Positions 25,220 through 33,451 of a stretch of DNA of 54,716 nt are shown here, piece after piece. Under the pieces are notes generated by a model. It was not told the DNA's origin. It saw only the letters and a program-made list of their open reading frames with translations, and did not search any database. The position numbers and the translations under genes were made by a program. The stretch covers positions 1 through 54,716 of the forward strand of contig CAZPMC010000010.1 in NCBI GenBank assembly GCA_964587755.1, written 5' to 3'. Each line of letters opens with the position of its first letter. Position 1 is the first letter of the stretch. Origin of the DNA: CAZPMC01 sp964587755. GTDB taxonomy: Bacteria; Bacillota; Clostridia; Acetivibrionales; DTU013.

Positions 25220-25933
25220 ATGAAGCCAACTAAAAAAGCAAGCGAAATGTCCGTAGCAGAATTAGCATCTTACATCGATCAGTCAGTCTTAAAGCCGGAA
25301 TTCACTGAAGAGGAAATCAGAAAATATATCCAGGAGGGAATTGATTACGGATGTAAAACAGTATGCATTAATCCTTCATCCATTCCCATAGCAAAAGAAT
25401 TGACAAAAGGCACCAATACAAAGATATGTGTTGTATGTGACTTCCCTTTCGGAACCTCCTCTACTGAATCAAAATGTCTACAGGCAGAAGAGTGCTGCAA
25501 AGCCGGAGATATCTATGAGCTTGATATCGTAGCTAACTACGGCTGGATAAGGTCAGGATTGTTCGATAAGGTTGAAGCTGATATAAAAGCAGTTGTTGAT
25601 GTATGCCATAAATACGGAACAGCTGTCAAGGTCATCTTTGAAACTGATGCATTGACTGTTGAGCAGGTTAAAAAAGCTACAGAAGCTGCTATAGCAGCAG
25701 GAGCAGACTTTATTAAGACATCCACAGGTTTTTATACTGGTGGAGAAACTAAAGGCGCTACCCCTGAAATCATTCAGGTTATGATGGATACGGCAAAGGG
25801 GCGCTGCAAAATTAAAGGTTCAGGAAATATCCGTACCAGAGAGCACTTTTTACAGCTTATCGATATGGGTATCGACCGTATGGGCATTGGGTACAGATCT
25901 ACGCCTGTGGTTTTAAACATTGAGCAAAAATAA
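25220..25933 (+). CDS. DeoC-like class I aldolase with altered phosphate-binding loops
   Basis: 237 aa, ATG after GAAAGGAG. It is a TIM-barrel aldolase of the DeoC family: the Schiff-base Lys is K166 in DFIKTSTGF, the second active-site Lys is K199 in IKGSGNIRT, and the Asp of IYELDIVANYG is kept. Deviations occur where DeoC holds the substrate phosphate: the usual GG(V/I)R loop reads GNIR, and the C-terminal GAS/GTSSG loop reads GIGYRST. It may therefore not be a true deoxyribose-phosphate aldolase. Its operator links it to the GRE operon rather than to nucleoside salvage, and no nucleoside gene is nearby. Aldol cleavage of the radical-enzyme product is the likely role. Confidence 0.8.
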   Translation: MKPTKKASEMSVAELASYIDQSVLKPEFTEEEIRKYIQEGIDYGCKTVCINPSSIPIAKELTKGTNTKICVVCDFPFGTSSTESKCLQAEECCKAGDIYELDIVANYGWIRSGLFDKVEADIKAVVDVCHKYGTAVKVIFETDALTVEQVKKATEAAIAAGADFIKTSTGFYTGGETKGATPEIIQVMMDTAKGRCKIKGSGNIRTREHFLQLIDMGIDRMGIGYRSTPVVLNIEQK

Positions 25934-25953
25934 TACCCGCAATATTGCATTAT

Positions 25954-25986
25954 GGGGTTGAGCATTGCGCTCAACCCCCTTTTTTT
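25954..25986 (+). terminator. Rho-independent terminator after the DeoC-like gene
   Basis: A perfect 10-bp stem GGGGTTGAGC / GCTCAACCCC (25954-25963, 25969-25978) with a 5-nt loop is followed by CTTTTTTT. It ends the plus-strand aldolase transcript and separates it from the convergent ligase gene. Confidence 0.9.
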
Positions 25987-26015
25987 GAAGCAAGCGCAAA
26001 GCTGCGCCCGCATAC

Positions 26016-27650
26016 CTATTTTGTTGTCAGCCTTGCGACAAGACAGGTCGCACCATATTTTTCCCTCAGCTTCGGCTTTTCGATTTTACCCGTCGGGTTG
26101 CGGGGCACCTGGTCAAAGATAATTTCTCTGGGACGTTTATAGCGGGGCAGTTGACGGCAAAACTCATCTATGCCTTCCTTCGTACACACACTGCCGGGCT
26201 TAAGCTCAATAATAGCAGCTGCAATCTCACCCAACCGCTTATCGGGTAAACCGATAACAGCCACATCCTTTATATCATCATGTGTGCGTAAAAAGTCCTC
26301 AATTTGTACAGGGTATATATTTTCACCACCGCTTATAATGACATCCTTTTTCCTGTCGACTAAATAGATAAAACCATCCTCGTCCATTCTGGCCATATCA
26401 CCTGTATAAAGCCACCCGTCTTTTAAAACTGCCTCAGTGGCTTTTGGGTCGTTATAGTAGCATTTCATAACGCCGGGACCTTTGACAGCCAGCTCTCCGA
26501 CCTTACCCTGCTCTACGGGACATCTATTTTCATCAACAATTTTAACCTCCCACCTGTATCCTGGAATACCTATTGCTCCTACCTTATGAATATTTTCCAC
26601 ACCCAAATGAACACATCCGGGTCCTATAGATTCACTAAGCCCATAGTTTGTATCATACAAATGGTGGGGGAAATATTTTTTCCAGCGGTGTATCAAGCTT
26701 GGAGGAACAGGCTGGGCTCCGATATGCATAAGCCTCCAATGAGATAAGTCATAATCCTCAAACTTCACTTCGCCTCGCTCTATGGCATCTAGTATATCCT
26801 GCGCCCATGGAACCAGAAGCCACACAATGCTTATTTTTTCTTCAGAAACAGTTCTTAAAATCCATTCGGGTTTAATACCCCGGAGCAAAACAGCTTTGCT
26901 TCCTGCCATCAAGCTTCCGAACCAATGCATTTTAGCTCCGGTGTGGTAAAGGGGCGGTATGCATAAAAAATTATCGTCACGGGTTTGACCATGGTGGTTT
27001 TGTTCCGTAATGCACGCCGACATAAGAGATGCATGGGTATGTAGAATTGCTTTGGGAAACCCTGTAGTGCCTGAAGAAAAATAAATTGCAGCATCGTCCT
27101 CATCAGAAAATTCTATTTGGGGCGGTTCAGAACAACAGTTAGCTGTAAGCCGGTCGTAGCTTTCGGCAAATATCGGTCTATCCTCACCTGCATAAAGAAG
27201 GAGCCTTACTTTTGGAATATCTTTATAGATACATTCAAGCCTGCTTATGAATTCAGGTCCGAAAATCAAAGAAACCGAGTCAGATAAATTTAAACAATAT
27301 TTGATTTCCTCGGCTGTATATCTAAAATTAAGAGGCACAGCAATAGCGCCTGCCTTTAAAATTCCAAAATAAATAGGAAGCCATTCCAAGCAATTCATAA
27401 GCAAAATAGCTACCTTGTCACCTTTTTTTATTCCTCTTTTAATTAGAAGATTTGCCAGCCGGTTTGCTTTTTCTTCGAAAACCTGCCATGTCATTTCACG
27501 CCTGTATTCACCGGCGGGATTGTTTTCAATCAACTCATACTCACGCCATATAACATTGTGCCGGTCCTGAAGCTCCAAGTTTATTTCGGTTAAACAGATT
27601 TCATTACCGAATTTTTGAGCATTGCGAGATAAAAATTCTGTGATTGGCAT
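26016..27650 (-). CDS. AMP-forming acyl-CoA synthetase
   Basis: 544 aa, starting after GGGAGG. ANL superfamily motifs are in order: AIYFSSGTTGFPKAILHTH (P-loop), NYGLSESIG (A5), YTGDMARMDEDGFIYLVDRKKD (A7-A8), SGGENIYPVQIED and the catalytic Lys in PRNPTGKIEKPKL. It would activate a carboxylic acid as an acyl-adenylate and transfer it to CoA. The closest families are medium/long-chain fatty acid or aryl acid ligases. A roughly 20-residue insertion (LQDRHNVIWREYELIENNP) near the N-terminus is unusual. It converges on the aldolase gene and has no evident partners. Confidence 0.85.
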   Translation of the reverse strand: MPITEFLSRNAQKFGNEICLTEINLELQDRHNVIWREYELIENNPAGEYRREMTWQVFEEKANRLANLLIKRGIKKGDKVAILLMNCLEWLPIYFGILKAGAIAVPLNFRYTAEEIKYCLNLSDSVSLIFGPEFISRLECIYKDIPKVRLLLYAGEDRPIFAESYDRLTANCCSEPPQIEFSDEDDAAIYFSSGTTGFPKAILHTHASLMSACITEQNHHGQTRDDNFLCIPPLYHTGAKMHWFGSLMAGSKAVLLRGIKPEWILRTVSEEKISIVWLLVPWAQDILDAIERGEVKFEDYDLSHWRLMHIGAQPVPPSLIHRWKKYFPHHLYDTNYGLSESIGPGCVHLGVENIHKVGAIGIPGYRWEVKIVDENRCPVEQGKVGELAVKGPGVMKCYYNDPKATEAVLKDGWLYTGDMARMDEDGFIYLVDRKKDVIISGGENIYPVQIEDFLRTHDDIKDVAVIGLPDKRLGEIAAAIIELKPGSVCTKEGIDEFCRQLPRYKRPREIIFDQVPRNPTGKIEKPKLREKYGATCLVARLTTK

Positions 27651-27785
27651 CTAACCATCCTCCCGTTCTTCAAATACCATAAAAATAATAAATAGTAATA
27701 TTATAAAACCATTCTACCTATCTACACAGAGCAGTAAATTCAGGTTTACTAAATATCAGATTATATTATAAATCGAAATTATCAA

Positions 27786-29480
27786 TTAATCAATCCTTAC
27801 ATCTCCGTCAGCAAAATAACTATCTATACCTCTCTTTATAGACTGTGCTGCTTGAAGTTGAAATTCGGGAATATTCAGTAGTATTTCCTCAATGATATTG
27901 TCGATGAAGGCTACCTCTACAAGCACTGTAGGAGCGTATGTCTCGCGGCATACGGACAGATTTTTCCTTCTGATTCCGGCATCTTTCAACCCTAAACCCT
28001 TTAAAAGCTCTTTTTGGACACAAGCAGCCAATCTTTGGCTTTCCTCCTGATTAGGATACACACCTGCCGGTGTTTCTGACTGTGTATATACGGAAGTACC
28101 GGTTGCATCATGATTAACAGTTGCATTGCAATGTATGCTGACGAAAATGTCTGCATTAGCATTGTTAGCTATTATTGAGCGTTCCTTTAAAGGAATAAAT
28201 GTGTCATCAAACCGGGTCAGGATAACGTCGTAACCTGCTTCAGATAAAAGGGATGCAAGCCTTAAGGCAAGTTCCAAATTAATATCCTTCTCAAGTGTTC
28301 CGTTAAAGCCCACCGCTCCAGGGTCGTGACCCCCATGCCCCGCATCTACCACAACCAGCTTTTTACCTGTTTTGTTATTTTTCTCATCACTGGGATACTT
28401 AACGCCACCGGTATTAGATTCGCCGCCTGTGACTGCATCGTCTCCGATATCCGTATCATCGCCTATGATATTATCATCGTCTCCGACATCCGTATCATCG
28501 CCTATGATATTATCATCGTCGGTATTATCGCCTTCATCGCCACCGATGTTCGAATTTTCGCCCGTATCCGGGTCTCTCCCCCTGTCTACATTGCCACCCC
28601 TACTGGGATTTCCTCCGCTATTCTCACTTCCGTCGCTGATTTTATCAGCTTCACTGTCATCTGAATAATTTTCATCTGCGTAATCGCCGATAATCCAACC
28701 TGTCATGCCGTCAAAATTTACCTTATACCAATTGTTTGATGAAAGCAGTTGGGCTTTAAGAATTTTCCCCATGCTCACCTTTGTAACCACACTGTATGAA
28801 GTATCGGGACCTGAGCGGATATTGACAATACTGCCTGTCACTTTAATTGATTTATCAATCTTAGCGCTGTAGGCGTATATTTTAGTCCTGTTTATAATTG
28901 AAACAGCTTCAGCTCTTGTAATATTGCCACCGGGTCTAAATGACCCGTCAGGGTACCCGCTGATTATTCCCGCCTGTGCCATAGCCAAAACCTGCTTTTT
29001 AGCCCAAGTCTCTATTTGATTGCTGTCAATAAAGCTCTTATTCTCTCCGGCTGAGATAATACCGGATAAATTGGCCGTAAGGGTTGCCGCTTCCTGCCTT
29101 GTTAGCGGTTGGTTTGGTTTAAAGCTGTCCCCTTTAAAAATATCAGCGTAGCCTGCCTTTATAGCAGACCAAACATTCCTTGCATACCAGTCACCGCTTT
29201 TTACATCCTTAAAGCCTGTGTCTGTGCCCTCCATAGGTACATTGAAAACTGAGTTGAGCATCGTAATGTACTCAGCTCTGGTGACTGTCTTATCAGGCTT
29301 GAAGGTGGAATCTGGATATCCTTTTATGTAACCGGAATTCGTCGCCCTTTTAATGTCTGCATAAGCCCAGTGGCCGGCAATATCATTTAGTTGGACGGCA
29401 GATGCCATCGAATAACAAAAGTTAAACGCCGATAAAAATATAGTAAATAATACAAGACATGAAACAAGCTTCCTTTTCAT
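27786..29480 (-). CDS. SLH-anchored N-acetylmuramoyl-L-alanine amidase with SH3b domain
   Basis: 564-aa exported cell-wall hydrolase. A signal peptide (residues 1-28) precedes three SLH repeats (about 30-200, e.g. HWAYADIKRATNSGYIKGYPD and WAKKQVLAMAQAGIISGYPDG), which bind secondary wall polymer. An SH3b domain follows (about 208-270, GSIVNIRSGPDTSYSVVTKV), then a very acidic Gly/Asp/Asn linker (about 271-365). The last part is an Amidase_3 catalytic domain with zinc ligands in VVDAGHGGHDPG, the Glu of TLEKDINLEL and VSIHCNA, and the catalytic Glu of VLVEVAFIDN. Its role is peptidoglycan turnover at the S-layer face. A 39-bp tandem repeat lies inside the linker. Confidence 0.9.
   Translation of the reverse strand: MKRKLVSCLVLFTIFLSAFNFCYSMASAVQLNDIAGHWAYADIKRATNSGYIKGYPDSTFKPDKTVTRAEYITMLNSVFNVPMEGTDTGFKDVKSGDWYARNVWSAIKAGYADIFKGDSFKPNQPLTRQEAATLTANLSGIISAGENKSFIDSNQIETWAKKQVLAMAQAGIISGYPDGSFRPGGNITRAEAVSIINRTKIYAYSAKIDKSIKVTGSIVNIRSGPDTSYSVVTKVSMGKILKAQLLSSNNWYKVNFDGMTGWIIGDYADENYSDDSEADKISDGSENSGGNPSRGGNVDRGRDPDTGENSNIGGDEGDNTDDDNIIGDDTDVGDDDNIIGDDTDIGDDAVTGGESNTGGVKYPSDEKNNKTGKKLVVVDAGHGGHDPGAVGFNGTLEKDINLELALRLASLLSEAGYDVILTRFDDTFIPLKERSIIANNANADIFVSIHCNATVNHDATGTSVYTQSETPAGVYPNQEESQRLAACVQKELLKGLGLKDAGIRRKNLSVCRETYAPTVLVEVAFIDNIIEEILLNIPEFQLQAAQSIKRGIDSYFADGDVRID
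28441..28518 (-). repeat. 39-bp tandem repeat (two units) in the amidase linker
   Basis: Two adjacent 39-bp units (28441-28479 and 28480-28518) differ at one base. They encode 13-residue acidic repeats of the type DDNIIGDDTD(V/I)GD. The in-frame unit length lets the linker expand or contract without breaking the gene. Confidence 0.85.
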
Positions 29481-29587
29481 TTGACCTCTCCAAATTTATC
29501 CTCTGTGTATATATAATAATACTACAATATTCGACAATTTTGCTTGGAGAGATTAAATCTTAACTTTTTTGTAACTGCTCTGAAATA

Positions 29588-31225
29588 TTATTTACCTATT
29601 CTGTTATAAAGGGTCTGCCCTCCTGATAGATTAAGAACCTTTTTAAACCCGTTATTTATTAGAATATTCTGCGCAGCATTTGAGGTAACTCCCCTGTTGC
29701 AATATGTTACGGTCAGAAGCTCTTTATCCATATGCTTAATCTCATCCCTTAGGTTCTCTAAAGGAATATTCTGCGCATTTTCAATATGCTTTCTCTTATA
29801 CAAAAAATCCTCTCTTGCATCCAGCAATAAATGCTTTTCACCTGACTTAACCAACCCATCATAATCCAGAGGCGTTATAAGCTGTCTTCCCCTGTTTATG
29901 GCATTGTCCAATATCATTCCTGTATACATAACCGGATCCTTTGCAGTTGAAAATGGTGGGGCATACCCAAGGTCCAGGTGAAACAGGTCGTCAACCTTTG
30001 CTTTAAATGTTATAGCTGTGGCAAAAACGTCAAGTCTCTTGTCAACACCCTGCTCTCCGACAATTTGCACACCCAGGAGTCTTCCGTCTGACCTGTCCGC
30101 AATACCTTTTATTATCATATCCTTTCCGCCCATATATTCAGGACGGTCAGGTTTAATATTGTGACATATCGCAACGTCATAGCCCAGCTCCTCAGCCTCT
30201 TTTTGCGAAAGACCAGTCTGGGCAACTGTCATCCCAAATATTCTGAATATGCTGGTGCCAAGCACTCCTCTGAATTCCAAGTTGCCTCCTGTTGCACTGT
30301 CTCCGGCTATCCTTCCAGTTTTATTGGCCGTTGAACCCAAAGGACGGTACACAGGCTTTCCGGTCACGGTATGATATTGCATGGTACAGTCACCGCACGC
30401 ATAGATGCTGTCTATATTAGTTTGCATTTTTTTGTTTACTTTGATTGCTCCGCCAATACCAAGCTCAATACCTGCATCCGCAGCAAGCTTTGTATTTGGC
30501 CTGACTCCTGTCGACAATAGCACCATATCCGCTCCTAACATTTTTCCGTCAGATAGGATAACACCGTCTTCTGTTATCTCAACAGCAGTTGCACCGGTGT
30601 ATACTTCAACGCCATTGTACTTGATATGCTTTTCCACATGCACCGCCATATCTTTATCCAGCCCGGGTGTTACCTGAGGCAGTCTTTCAATTAACGTTAC
30701 CCCTATTCCCCGCCCCACCAGGCTCTCACACATTTCAAGCCCAATAAAGCCAGTGCCTATTATCGCTGCAGTTTTGGGATTGTTTAAATCAATAAAGCCT
30801 TGCAGTTTGTTCATATCTCCAATACTTCTCAGTTTAAAAACGTTTTCCCGCTCGACGCCCTTTATGGGAGGAGCTATGGCTTGAGCCCCTGTGGCAATAA
30901 TAAGGGTGTCGTACTGGTCTATGAATATCTCACCGGTTATAAGATTTTTTACTTCTAGGCATTTTTCGTCGGGATTTATTGATAATACTTCGTGGAGCGT
31001 CTTAATCTCAATATTATAATTTTTCTTGAAATATTCCGGAGTACGCGGAGTCAATTCCTCGGCATTTGCAAATTCGCCAGCGATATAATAAGGCATCCCG
31101 CACCCGGAATAGGAAATAAAGCTGTCCTTTTCAAAAATAACAATCTCAGCTTCCTCATTGTTTCGTCTTGCCTTTGCCGCAGCAGAGGTCCCTGCGGCTA
31201 CCGCACCGATTACCAATATTCTCAT
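29588..31225 (-). CDS. CoA-disulfide/persulfide reductase with C-terminal rhodanese domain
   Basis: 545 aa after AGGGAGG. The first ~440 residues are a pyridine-nucleotide disulfide oxidoreductase with FAD motif ILVIGAVAAGTSAAAKARR and the single redox Cys in SYSGCGMPYYIAGEF, the hallmark of CoA-disulfide reductase and NADH oxidase relatives. A NAD-binding motif lies near AAIIGTGFIGLEMCESL. The last ~90 residues are a rhodanese domain with active Cys in VTYCNRGVTSNAAQ. Fusions like this reduce CoA persulfide or polysulfide with NADH, linking the protein to sulfane-sulfur handling. A 24-bp palindrome lies 35-58 bp upstream of the ATG. Confidence 0.85.
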   Translation of the reverse strand: MRILVIGAVAAGTSAAAKARRNNEEAEIVIFEKDSFISYSGCGMPYYIAGEFANAEELTPRTPEYFKKNYNIEIKTLHEVLSINPDEKCLEVKNLITGEIFIDQYDTLIIATGAQAIAPPIKGVERENVFKLRSIGDMNKLQGFIDLNNPKTAAIIGTGFIGLEMCESLVGRGIGVTLIERLPQVTPGLDKDMAVHVEKHIKYNGVEVYTGATAVEITEDGVILSDGKMLGADMVLLSTGVRPNTKLAADAGIELGIGGAIKVNKKMQTNIDSIYACGDCTMQYHTVTGKPVYRPLGSTANKTGRIAGDSATGGNLEFRGVLGTSIFRIFGMTVAQTGLSQKEAEELGYDVAICHNIKPDRPEYMGGKDMIIKGIADRSDGRLLGVQIVGEQGVDKRLDVFATAITFKAKVDDLFHLDLGYAPPFSTAKDPVMYTGMILDNAINRGRQLITPLDYDGLVKSGEKHLLLDAREDFLYKRKHIENAQNIPLENLRDEIKHMDKELLTVTYCNRGVTSNAAQNILINNGFKKVLNLSGGQTLYNRIGK

Positions 31226-31259
31226 GGTAGCCCTCCCTATACTTAATTCTTTTTTTGCT

Positions 31260-31283
31260 TACGAAAGCATACGTACTTTCGTA
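31260..31283 (-). promoter_or_regulatory. 24-bp palindrome upstream of the CoADR-rhodanese gene
   Basis: TACGAAAG (31260-31267) and CTTTCGTA (31276-31283) are perfect inverted arms around CATACGTA, located about 35-58 bp before the ATG at 31225. No T-run follows on the minus strand, so it looks like a repressor operator rather than a terminator. The cognate regulator is not in the window. Confidence 0.55.
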
Positions 31284-31401
31284 CAGACGCAGCTAAATAA
31301 GATATACCCACCGTCTATGCAAATCAATCACAAAGTAAAACTATCGAAGCAAAAAGGGCACGAATCCTGGTACAAGGATCGAAAGCCCCATCCGTCCTCT
31401 G

Positions 31402-31881
31402 TTAATACCCCATTTCCTTAAGAAGGCGGGACAACACCCTGAGCCTCTCTCCTATCAATTCACCGTCATCACTAAGGGCTTGTGAAAATATTTTAATATC
31501 CTCGTCGATCATCGGGTTATCTGTACACACAGAAACATTCATTGCATCTCCCTGTAGCCCAATCCTGTCTATTTTTGTGTTTTCAGGGTCATAAAACTTT
31601 GGATATCTGTATGCCTCACGAAAATACAAAGTGCTTCTGCATATAAAAATCGCAAGGTCAAGAACCCGGTGTATGGGCATCTCCTCGGACTGTCTTGACC
31701 ATTTCTCTCCTGTGTGCCTCCATATTTTTGCCGAAATATCAAGCTTGCCCCTGTCATTCCACTGTGCAAGACCTAAAGAAAGTCCTTTTGCATCTGATCT
31801 GTAGGCCTTCCTTCCGTCAATATTCTCGTAGTTATCCGATACAATTACAGGCTTGTGCTTAAGTGTTGCTGGTATTTTCAT
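31402..31881 (-). CDS. Conserved hypothetical protein, about 18 kDa
   Basis: 159-aa soluble protein after a strong AGGGAGG site. I do not recognise a characterised domain. It is rich in Arg, Asp and Trp with a compact alpha/beta appearance (KPVIVSDNYENIDGRKAYRSDA; SLGLAQWNDRGKLDISAKIWRHTG; MPIHRVLDLAIFICRSTLYF). There is no signal peptide, membrane segment or metal motif. The good ribosome site, codon use like its neighbours and full-length frame argue that it is real. It is transcribed divergently from the AmmeMemoRadiSam genes, across an intergenic region holding a repeat-rich dyad. Confidence 0.65.
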   Translation of the reverse strand: MKIPATLKHKPVIVSDNYENIDGRKAYRSDAKGLSLGLAQWNDRGKLDISAKIWRHTGEKWSRQSEEMPIHRVLDLAIFICRSTLYFREAYRYPKFYDPENTKIDRIGLQGDAMNVSVCTDNPMIDEDIKIFSQALSDDGELIGERLRVLSRLLKEMGY

Positions 31882-31931
31882 TGAACTTCCTCCCTAATGT
31901 ATGTTTTATTTCAATCATAAAGTTTGCAGTC

Positions 31932-31968
31932 TAGTAATCTAGTGGATTACTAATTTACTAGATTACTA
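31932..31968. promoter_or_regulatory. Dyad with three copies of the TAGTAATC half-site
   Basis: TAGTAATCTAGT (31932-31943) and ACTAGATTACTA (31957-31968) form a perfect 12-bp inverted repeat. The loop contains a further GATTACTA (31945-31952), so the octamer occurs three times in 37 bp. It lies between divergent genes starting at 31881 and 32066, a position expected of a shared operator. Confidence 0.55.
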
Positions 31969-32028
31969 AAAGAATACCATTAATTATCTTTCGCGTCAAT
32001 CATTCTGTTAATATCCCGTCTTCTAAGA

Positions 32029-32034
32029 TATAAT
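32029..32034 (+). promoter_or_regulatory. -10 box of the AmmeMemoRadiSam operon
   Basis: A perfect TATAAT lies 32 nt before the ATG at 32066. The best -35 candidate, TGTTAA 17 nt upstream, is weak, so the promoter may need an activator. Confidence 0.5.
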
Positions 32035-32065
32035 ATATACATCGTATGAAAAAGGAGGCTTTTAC

Positions 32066-33451
32066 ATGAGTATATCAGGAGCCTTTATTATGCCTCATCC
32101 CCCGATTATTCTGCCTGAGGTAGGCCAGGGAGAGGAAAGGAAAATTCAAAAAACAATTGATGCCTGTGAAGCCGTAGCGCAAGCAGTGGCAGATATTAAA
32201 CCTGATACTATTGTTTTAACTTCGCCCCACAGTATAATGTACGCCGATTACTTTCACATATCACCGGGCAAGTCAGCCAAAGGTAGCCTTAAAAGGTTTG
32301 GCGTACCTGAGGTCTCAGTCTTTGCCCAATATGACAGGGAATTTGTAATTACACTGGAAGACCATGCTCAAGCATCAAATATTCCTGCAGGAACATTAGG
32401 AGAAAAAGACTCCTCACTTGACCACGGTACGATTATTCCTTTGAGTTTCATAAATAAAAAGTATGATAAATACAAGCTTGTCCGGATCGGTCTTTCTGGT
32501 CTGTCCTTCGATGAGCATTACAGGCTTGGGATGTGTATTGCCGAAGCTGCGGACAGGCTTGGCAGAAACGTTGTTTTTATTGCCAGCGGCGACTTATCCC
32601 ATAAGGTTTCAGAAACCGGGCCCTATGGTTTTGCCATTGAGGGCGTTGAATTTGATAAAGAAGTTACTAAAGCCATGGCTTCCGGGGACTTTATGCGTTT
32701 TATGACATTCCCTGTTGAATTTACAGAAAAGGCAGCAGAATGTGGGCTGCGTTCATTCATCATTATGGCAGGTGCCCTCGATGGCAAAAACGTTGAGCCA
32801 AAGCTTTTGTCCTATGAAGGAACCTTCGGGGTAGGCTACGCAGTTGCATCTTTTATCCCGGCAGACGAAAACGAAAACCGCAAGTTTCTTGATCAGTTCC
32901 TAAATTTTGAGGCTAATCGGCTGTCCTCCATTATGGAGAAGGAAGACGAATATGTCCGCCTTGCCAGATATTCTTTGGAGCATTATGTAAAAACGGGCAA
33001 AAAGGCTCCTATGCCTGAAAATCTCAGTAGCCAATTGCTTTCTGAGAGAGCAGGGGTATTTGTCTCACTTAAAAAGCACGGAGCTCTCAGGGGATGTATC
33101 GGCACCATATCACCTGTGACTGACTGCATCGGCGAGGAAATATTAAGAAATGCTGTCAGCGCCGGAACACAGGATCCCAGGTTTCCTCCCGTGAGAGAGG
33201 ATGAATTGTCACAGCTGGTTTACAGTGTTGATGTGCTCTCGTCACCTGAGCCAATCGACTCTGCTCAAATGCTTGATGTTAAGCAATACGGTGTAATTGT
33301 CTCAAAAGGACATAGAAAGGGATTGCTGCTTCCTAATATTGAAGGGGTGGATACAGTGGAGCATCAGATTTCCATAGCATTGCAAAAAGCAGGAATAAGC
33401 CCTCATGAAAAATACACTCTTGAAAGGTTTAAGGTGGTGAGGCACACTTGA
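32066..33451 (+). CDS. AmmeMemoRadiSam proteins B and A fused (Memo/LigB-like plus AMMECR1)
   Basis: 461 aa, ATG after AAGGAGG. Residues 1-270 have the class III extradiol dioxygenase/Memo fold with candidate metal-site His residues in MPHPPIILPE, TSPHSIMYAD, LDHGTIIPL and SGDLSHK. Residues 285-461 are an AMMECR1 domain (LARYSLEHYV; GVFVSLKKHGALRGCIGTI; DPRFPPVREDEL). In many anaerobes these are two genes that travel with a radical SAM protein. Here they are fused and the radical SAM gene follows with a 4-nt overlap. The fusion supports a single enzyme complex acting on one substrate, which to my knowledge is not established. Confidence 0.85.
   Translation: MSISGAFIMPHPPIILPEVGQGEERKIQKTIDACEAVAQAVADIKPDTIVLTSPHSIMYADYFHISPGKSAKGSLKRFGVPEVSVFAQYDREFVITLEDHAQASNIPAGTLGEKDSSLDHGTIIPLSFINKKYDKYKLVRIGLSGLSFDEHYRLGMCIAEAADRLGRNVVFIASGDLSHKVSETGPYGFAIEGVEFDKEVTKAMASGDFMRFMTFPVEFTEKAAECGLRSFIIMAGALDGKNVEPKLLSYEGTFGVGYAVASFIPADENENRKFLDQFLNFEANRLSSIMEKEDEYVRLARYSLEHYVKTGKKAPMPENLSSQLLSERAGVFVSLKKHGALRGCIGTISPVTDCIGEEILRNAVSAGTQDPRFPPVREDELSQLVYSVDVLSSPEPIDSAQMLDVKQYGVIVSKGHRKGLLLPNIEGVDTVEHQISIALQKAGISPHEKYTLERFKVVRHT

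Noticed and set aside
25220..25933. DeoC as part of a nucleoside/deoxyribose salvage operon
   Set aside because: No nucleoside phosphorylase, phosphopentomutase or DeoR gene is present. The shared operator ties it to the GRE operon instead.
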